This document shows, piece by piece, positions 28,701-37,700 of a stretch of DNA of 64,000 bases. Made by a program: the position numbers and the translations under genes. The DNA lies in NCBI GenBank assembly GCA_023055355.1, contig JALJCS010000038.1:1984001-2048000 (forward strand). Direction: 5' to 3'. The notes under the pieces were generated by a model. The model did no database searches. It was given only the letters and a program-made list of their open reading frames with translations, and had not been told where the DNA came from. How positions within the stretch are numbered: position 1 is the first letter of the stretch; every line of letters starts with the position of its first letter. This DNA is from Agelaius tricolor (Eukaryota > Chordata > Aves > Passeriformes > Icteridae).

Positions 28701-31700
28701 TAGCTTGAGCTGTGGGCAGAAAAAAAAAAGAACTCAGCTCCCCACACTCTGAAAAAATTGCAACTGGTTTCCTTTAAGAATAACGTGCAGCAAGAACAGG
28801 AGTCATTTCAGAGCTGGAGAGGGTTTCTCAGCTCTAATTACTCCCGATCGCTGTAATTTACAAGTTTGCAGTGGGTAGAAATCGCCAAGATTCACACGTT
28901 TTCAGATCAACAGCTGCCACTATTAGAGAGCAAATCGTGCAGCCTTCTGCACCACTGCAGCAGCCTGTGGCCCTGGCAGGTCAGGAGCGAGAGGCAAAGG
29001 TGCCACCACAACCCAAGGGTGCCAGCAAACTTCAGCAGAGGACAAGAATTTCACCCTCAGCACCCTTGGAAGGAGCTTGAAGGGCACAAGGCAAGCAGCA
29101 GAGCATGTGCTTTTCTTTCTCTGGTTGGGCTCCCCTTCCCACCTCTGCAGGTGGTTGTTTTTAACCTTGGGGTAGTTATTAAGATGGGAAATAACCACAT
29201 TCCATCCAGTTTCCCTGGCAGTGCCAGGACACACTACAAATCAGGATTGCATTCTACTGGCTGCATGTAGGGGGCAAGGTTCCAGCTTCAAAGGAACAGA
29301 TTTTTCCAGACATAAGACCAAGCAAAATACTTGGTGGCCTCTAATATGAGACATCCATTCTTCCTGTATATGGTAACTCAGCAGAAGATCATATTAATAG
29401 CTTGCAAAGAAGGCCCCAGTTCTTACTGAACATGTGAGATGCAGAAAAAGGAGATGACTTTCCTCAAGGTCAGATGGTGAGCTGGAATTAGAGCTCAGTG
29501 CCAATTCCTCTGGTTACCCTTAGGGATCAGACAGGCCCTTTAGTGTGGAGCTGCAAAGGGACTCCAAGTTACTCACAGTGCAAAGCAAGATGCCAGTCTT
29601 GGATTTTAGGAACTCCTGGAAGACCTCTGTCCTTTCCTAGAAGATTGAAAAGGAAGAATTAAAAGACTGCTTATGCACATTACAATCAAACACAAAGCAA
29701 ATTAGCTAAGGGAACAATTTAACTGTGTCTCATTCACTAGGATCATGTAAAGATCCAAAAGCAAAGGAATTGGCCTCACAAGTGCCAGTCAGACTCTTCC
29801 TGCAAATGGAAAAATCTGTGGCACACAGGTGTGGTCCCAGGTAGGAGGGCAGTGTCTGGGGAAGCCTGGATGCATTTGGGCAAATCAGAGCAGCCAACAC
29901 CTCCATGGTTTGCACAGAAACAGAGCCTGTGTGTGCCAGCAAACAGAAACTGTTTGACATGGAGAGGGGATCCACAAAGGATTAGGCAGCACCAACAGAA
30001 GCACTGGCACACTTTATGGGCAAGACAGGCTTTTGTGGAAACAAGCAAAGCTGGACACGTTCACTGCTGTCTGTCCAGTCACACGATGGGCAGGATAAGC
30101 CCATTTTGTTGACACAGTGATATAATCACATCACAAGAGATCAGCCTCATCATGTGCCCAATGGGGCATGCACACAGCCACTGCTCTGACTCTGGAATTA
30201 CTGAGTGTCAGGGATGCTCAGCTGCACAGTGAACTGCTGTGGGACAAGGCTCCAAAGTAACAGGGCAGGAGAGACGGCCAGAAATCCCTGCCCAAGAGGA
30301 AAGGAGACACCAATGGGACTGGTGACACTGGGACTGAGGCTGCTCCTTCCACCAAGGTCAGAGGCAGGTGCTGCCCAGCCTTGCCCCCATCTCTGCTCTG
30401 CACCTGCAGCCCCCACTCCTTACATGAGCTCAGCCCCACGGGCAGGGCCATCCACAGCACCCAGATCCCAAATTACCCCCCAGCAGTCTCTGAGCCATTG
30501 AAGGGATCTGCAGGAACCCAGTACAGCCCCTCAGCTCCCTTCAAAAGCCTCCTGCCTGGTCAGTCCCCTAACCTTCCCAAGCACATTCCAGTTATTTTAA
30601 CTAACAGCTTTGGGGTGTGTTTTTTCTTGATGAAAGCCACAAAAACTGACTCTACAACTCACATTACATCACAATGATATTTGCTATCTCTGAGCACCAA
30701 TAACCAAAGTTCTCAGCAGAACTTGGTCTTCACTTGCCAATACCACCTCTGCACCTACACTCCCTTTCCTGCTTGCCTTCCAAAATATCCTTATTTCCTC
30801 ATTTCAAGCCTTTCCCCGGAGTTCTGGCTAGGAACTAAGTGTTACATTGATGATAGAGAAGAAACCTTACACACTTGACTCCCAGCTAGAGGTGCTGTTC
30901 TAGAAAAGAAGGGAAACTTGGGCCTTGCTGACACACTGAACCCTCTGCTGACAAAAATTAAAGAAGAGAGCACGCTGTATCTTGTTGACAATGACAGCAG
31001 CCGTGCTCAGCAGTACCATATGGGATCCACAATTTAGCTCCATTAATGCTCTTAATTTGAAGACATCAAGCACTAATTACACACTGGGTACTAAAAAGGC
31101 AAAACCCTTCCCCTGGTGCCAGCTACTTAGTGGTGTTCTGTTGGCTTAACAGCTGGTCAGGGTAGAGTTGGGCCAGACCAGGCCTGCTCACTTGCTCAGG
31201 CAGGCAGGTTGAGGAAAGGCCAGACTGCAGGGACAGCAAAGCACATGTTTCTGGTCTCCACAGGATGAGAATGAGTGAGAAAAACAATGGCTCTTCACCT
31301 CTTGCTTCATCAGAAGAGCTCTATTCATTTACCATCTCTGCTGTGCAGCTCAGAGTAGAGCAGCAGCTCTCTCCATCACAGACCAAGGGCAGGATCTGGG
31401 CCTGAACTTCCAAGGGAGGTCTCTCAGCTATTGAGAGAAACTCTGCAGTGACAGTTCATCTGACACTCCCCTCCTGGCCTCTCAGCCCTCTGTAGCAAGG
31501 TCCAACCTCTCCAATAGGTCCAAAACTATTTTGGGGTAATCACTGTTACAATGCTATTATTCCATCCCAGGGAAAACAGCAGTCTGTCAAGACACTGCTC
31601 TTCAAAACCAAAGCCAAACTGCTCCAGCCTCATTTAATGGGGACAACTTATTATTACAACAGTAATAATGTTTTGGGGCTTGGATAAGGTTTTCCTTTGG

Positions 31701-34700
31701 CATTAAGTCTGTCTTGACTGCATGAGAGAGAAACACAGAGACATAAATGGTTTAGTGCATCCACTGGGAATAGAGAATGGCTGCTCTGCCTGCTGAAATA
31801 ACACATTTGCTTCTTCAGGTGTGTTTTTCAGATACAGCTATCAAAGTACTTCCCAGAAACGGGACAATATCCTTATTCTCATTAGCAGATGGAAGACTGA
31901 GGCCCCTAGAGGTGAAATGACCCTCTGTCTTCTCTTCTGCCCTCCTCCCCAAATATAGCCACATAATAAATCATGGGAAAAAGGAATAAAACTGCAGATC
32001 CTGACATTTTGAGAGTGCTTACTTCCTGTTCCATGTCGCCGTGCAGACGTAGAAAATGTAAGCTCACAGAGGAGAGGGGTGAACGTCCAGGTTGCTCTGA
32101 CTCTGGCCCTCCTGAAAGGACCTTTGCAAGGAGCTCATGGTAGAATTCCACTTGTTCACAGCTGGAGAAAAAGATGATCATCTTGTGACGCTTTTCAAAC
32201 TGCAACAACAAGAGAATTGCACATGACCACTTGCAAAGGCCTCTCCCAATTCCCAGATCATGAAAAGATCCAGGTGGATCTTTCATAATTATATCTGGAG
32301 ATATAATTATGTGGGAAAGGATTACAGAGTCTGACACCAAACAGAGAGCTCACAACAGAAGAATGAGTACACGCTGCACAGGGATCTCTCTGCCAGCATG
32401 AAAGACACAATAGCACCTCAGCTCTCTTGTGGTTCAAGATGCACTTCAAAGCCCTGGATCTAATCCATGCTATCCTCAACAGAGGAACAGATAAAGGAGT
32501 TGGAAAGGGCAAAAGGCTACTTAGTAATATAAATGCAAACAGAGTCTCACCTTGCATTTCTGCAGGATAAAAGCTGCTAAGGTGACAAGCCTCAGTTTGC
32601 TGGGGACCATCATGACATACTGCTGGAGTGTCTCTGGAACAGCAAAGTTTTCCTGGTCCATGCAGTTTGATGAACTGCTGGCCTTCCTATCTGTTTGTGA
32701 TGTTGGCTTAGGCACATTCTGGATTTCATCTGCTATGGAAATGCTGACAGGGTCATTCAAGCTGATATCAGCCAGGCGTGTCACTCCTAAACCAGAGAAA
32801 TGAGAGACATGTGAGGCCCAGTCTGGCCTGGGATGATGCACTCACAGAAAAAAACAATTAACACAATTCCAGTGAAAAGGAGTGGAGGGCAAGAACCCAG
32901 TGAGTCACCCTCAGACACTGACAGCACCCCCTCACAAACCTCAGCCTTTCTAAGGCTTACCAGGCTTAGCTCTATGGACTCCCCCAGAACCTTGACAAGG
33001 CACTACTGCAGCTGACTGTGCTATTTTACAGTACATGAATGTCTTTATGGACAGACAGCATTTGGCAGGCCTACTTTTAAATGTGTGTGTGGGAAAACCC
33101 CAGCAGATCTTCACTCTGTCAAGAGTGCAGGAGTCAGGAGCCCTGGCTCAGTTCCTGCCTCAGCAGATGACTGCTTGTGTGGTACAGAGCAAAGCATACA
33201 ACAGCTCCCTTGCAATTAGCTTTTTGCCTTAATTCTGCATTTGTAAAGCAAACAAATGAAATTTCAGGTTCATAGTGACTTTGCTATGGAATTTGGGGAG
33301 ACATACATGGAGACCATGGAAGTACACACGCTGACAGAAATTCCAGTAACAAAGGAAGTGCTGTAAGGCAAAGAAATTAACAGAAATTAACAGGAAATTA
33401 ATTCCACTCCTGCAAAGGGCTTCAGACTGGGCTGTAACAGAGGCAGACTCAACCAAGTATTCTGCAGCATTATTCAGCTACAAGAGCCCCCATCTGTCCA
33501 TAACCCACCTTCGGTGAGGGTGGCTGAGAGCAGCACATTCTGACGTGTCTCTCTCTCAGCATTTAAAGCATTGAGTATCACAGCCACATCCTTCTCAAAG
33601 CCCAGGTCCAGGATCCTACAGAAACAGCAGAGATGGTTAAAGGTGCTGTCGAGGGAGAAAGTCTTAATACTGCATGACATCTTTGCAATGAACAATTGTC
33701 CACCAATCTGTCCAAAGTGGGTACTTCGTCCTAATCCCAGACATCTGGTGCTTGGCTGTGGCCACTGAGCATGAATGGATTAAAATCACACCCTCTCATA
33801 ATTTAAAAAGATATTTAGTGAATTATGATGCAGAGGGTATTGTAATAATTCTCCAGATCTGAACACTTGGGAGTTTACCTGTCTGCTTCATCAATGATCA
33901 GCCACTGAGTGCGACGGAAATGAATACACTGCGTGGACCTGATGTGATCAACCAGGCGGCCAGGGGTGGAGATGAGGATATTTATCCCTTTCCTTAACCT
34001 GTGCAGATTTTTAAACAAAAAATAAAACCCAGGTAAGAGAAAGCAAAGAAAGAAAAAACAACCCTATGAAGGTTAGCTGGACTAGGACCCAGAGTAAGGA
34101 AGTGGAAACTACAGAGGGGAAAAATGCCACAGTAAAATCAGGAACAGCACTTTCTCACTGACAAAAACTGATTTGTTTTGCCCAGCTAAAATTTATCTTT
34201 GATCATCACTGATACTCTGATACTCAGAGGCACACTCAGTGCTAAGGACAGAGTGGAAAGAAATATTAATAATATTAAAAAAAAATCTAACACTCCAGCT
34301 AGGTTTTCTTTTCTAATTGAGTACTTGTTTTACTGTCAAGAGTAAACTTCTTTTTGTGTATGATTATATAGAGAGAAATGAAAATTCCATTTTGGATTAC
34401 CAGCTTACAATTCAATTCTTGAAAAGGGGAAAGAAAGGATTTTTTAACACCAGGAAATCTCTTTTCCAGAAAGCAATTTCCCCCATAACAAATACAGTTG
34501 GTGGTAAGCAAATACAGGTGTTTGTCAGAAGAGGGAAAAAAAATACTGACACAAGAGCTCATCTTCTCAGAAGGCTCATCAACATTTTAGAAATAGATTC
34601 AGCTGGGGGAAGTGAATGTTTCCTGCTGCCCCAGCCACTGTGCCTGTGTAAGATCCAGGGGATCACAGCTTGATCCAAGCTCACCATCCTCCCTCCCAGT

Positions 34701-37700
34701 AAGAAAAACACTCCAAAGAAGAGTAGTAGATAAAGAGTCTGTAGAGCAGAAGGACCCAAAATATAATTTAAGAAGTTGGTTTCCTACCTGGCTTTTTCTG
34801 ATTTTCTCTTTTCTCCCCCCATTAGCACTCCAGGCACAATCCAGGTAAATGGCTACAGAAAAGAAAACCAAGACCAGCAATGATTCTTCTTAATAACAAG
34901 ACAAAGCCTAAACAAAAATTATGTTTCTTGGCAAAAAGAGAGAGGATGGGGATGACAGCAGCATGCATGTGATGTGATCACAGCTCCAGCACTAAAAAAA
35001 AGACTTATAAGTCTCTTTTCAAGACTTATAAATTTATAAGACTTATAAATAATGAGGAAGTACCCTATTATTCCAAAGAAAAATGAAGAGGGGGTGGAAA
35101 TATGGATCAGATAAATAAATGATTTAAACACCTTCCAGCCCAATGGTAAGATACTCTGCCTCAATTACAAGGAAAGCACTATCATTTAATGATTTTAAAA
35201 GCCTTCTCATTTCTCCAGTCATTCAGCTGGCAAAGCAGTTCCCCAAGTCCTGCTCCCCATCTGAAACCCATCTGGCCAGTATTAGTTTCAGTAAAACGGT
35301 CCTTGTCACCACCAGAGTTTCCATTCATAACTCAGCCTGAGACAATGAAAGGTATTTCTACAAACAAATGGCTGTGAAAATCAACTGTGCTTGTTTATCA
35401 GCACATGTGCAACTAGGGTGCCATAATTAATCACTTAATTGCTCATGTAATAATTTAAAACATGCCATAGGGAAATCACACACTTAAACACATTTATCTT
35501 TAAGGACCATGCATCTTGCCAGGTGCTGGATTTCCTTAAACCTCCAGCTGAATTCACAGGAACTGAAGTTGTTTGGCTCCTTATAAGAATAAGAACACAG
35601 AGCATTGAATTCTTACCTTAAGTAGTTTCTGGATTGTATCAAAACTTTGGAGTGCAAGCTATGGAAATCAACAAAAGAAAATGAGCTCTGACAAAGGCTC
35701 TCTGGACTAAAAAGCTGGATTACAAATCTCTATGGCTCAAAATTCTGTAAATTAATCTAGTTATGTATATCAGAATTCTAAATGCATCCTTAGTTTTATC
35801 TTTTAGAAGCTGCTTATTAATTTTTTTCTCTTGAACAATCTCTCTTTTATTGTATTTTGACCTGCTCAAAAACCTCTCTATTGGCTCAGCTCCACAAGCC
35901 AGCTCTCAGGACAAGAGAGACTTCTGCTGGCTTATGTGAATGCCCTGGGGAGAAAACAAACTACAGGCACAGAAGATTTTGCTCCAGAGGAAGAATAAAA
36001 GAGAAAATTATAAAAATTCTGGGAAAAAATCACCATGAAAAGGAAACACATAGGTCAATTGTCTTCTGGCAGCCCTCACAGTTCCTCACCTGGCCCATGG
36101 AGTGATTGTGCCACTGGATATTTCTGCATTTCTTTTCTCAAGGAAGGTTATTGTTCCATTACAAAGTAATATCAATTGTAATCACAAATTATCTTCCTAA
36201 GTACTCTCAATGGCAGCCCTTTAAATGAGTTTACACACAGTTTCCTCCATGCTTAGTATTCACATGGCATCCTAAAGAGGCAGTAAGTTGTTGCTGTAAA
36301 AATTTAAATAGCTTCAGAGCCTCCTCCTTTCAGGTAACAGAGCAGATATTGTATTGCAGGCTGCATAAAATATTGGACCCAAATGAGACACCTGCAATCA
36401 ATTCTCCACATGGAAGTTATTATCATTTGACATACCAAACAAAAATAAAAAAGGTTGATAATCTTTTCTGACACTGCCTTTGCAATTGCAAATAATATAA
36501 ATTAAATTGAAGAGTTCAGTGGAGAAACCAACTCATGGAGGCCTCAGCTTCAGCATTCACTTATGGATTTGAATAAATAGCTTTGAAAATGAAATACTTG
36601 TATAAAGCTACACATTTGCAAAGCTGAATTCATTGGTTTTACTCATTCCCCCTGCACTAAGCCAGAGAGGTTCTGCAGCCTCCACAAAGATTTCCAACAG
36701 CAGGAGGAGAACTGAGAAACTCCTTTCTTACTCTGGTTGGCACTGAACAAAAATGACAACACGTTTTGTGAGGGCAAGGTGTGAGCAAAAGGAGAATGAT
36801 CTGAGAGTGTTTTCTGATGTGAGGAGCTCTGGTGGACCCACACCCACCTCCCCAAAAATCAGTGTTCAGACAGACTGAGGAAGGAAAAGCCACCCACCTC
36901 CCCAAAAATCAGTGTTCAGACAGACTGAGGAAGGAAAAGCCACCCACATCCCCAAAAATCAGTGTTCAGACTGAGGAAGGAAAAGCCACCTACCTCCCCA
37001 AAAATCAGTGTTCAGACAGACTGAGGAAGGAAAAGCCACCCACCTCTCCAAAAATCAGTGTTCAGACAGACTGAGGAAGGAAAAGCCACCCACCTCCCCA
37101 AAAATCAGTGTTCAGACAGACTGAGGAAGGAAAAGGCACCTACCTCCCCAAAAATCAGTGTTCAGACAGACTGAGGAAGGAAAAGCCACCTACCTCCCTG
37201 GTTGGGACGAGCACGAGCGCGTAGGGGCCATCGCTGCGCTGCAAACACACAAGAGCAGGGCTCTGAGAGAAGGCAGCACTGAGCACAGCCCTTCCACACC
37301 TCCCTGCTCTCAGCCAGCACTGAAGGCCTTCAGTGCCAGTCTGTACATGATATTTTAGGGTATTTCTGCCCCACAGCTTTTATAAAACCAAGTTTTTCCC
37401 ATAACAGTCCCACACTGTGTTCTTGTCCCTGCAGGGAAAGCTGCTCCCAGTCAAAGCCAACATTTCCTTGCACACACACACACACACACACAATGTTGTT
37501 TCACTCCTGTGCTCCTGAGCTGCAGGGATACTCTCCTGCTTGATGCACAGCAAGGTAGCAGTGACAATCCAAGATGGGCTGGAAATGCTTCAACCCTTCA
37601 GTCAGGATGATCTCTATCCATAAAATGCACAAGATCTGCAGCAGCATCTTTTGGTGTATGATCCAAACTGGGAGCAATTACCCAATCCCACCCCATGCCA

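Larger units (their letters stand above)
23668..29576 (-). other. DDX31: DDX31 intron 14
   Basis: 5.9 kb. Contains a CpG cluster at 25021-25076, the tandem repeat at 26456-26510, a candidate conserved stretch at 26860-27330, MIR-like remnants at 27690 and 29425, and short CAATCAAAAATG repeats near 23868-23902. No gene seen. Confidence 0.85.

Noticed and set aside
36832..37074. Plus-strand open frame with repeated [12 protein letters not shown] units
   Set aside because: It is the translated minisatellite. The unit changes frame because 50 is not a multiple of 3, and the sequence is intronic on the other strand.
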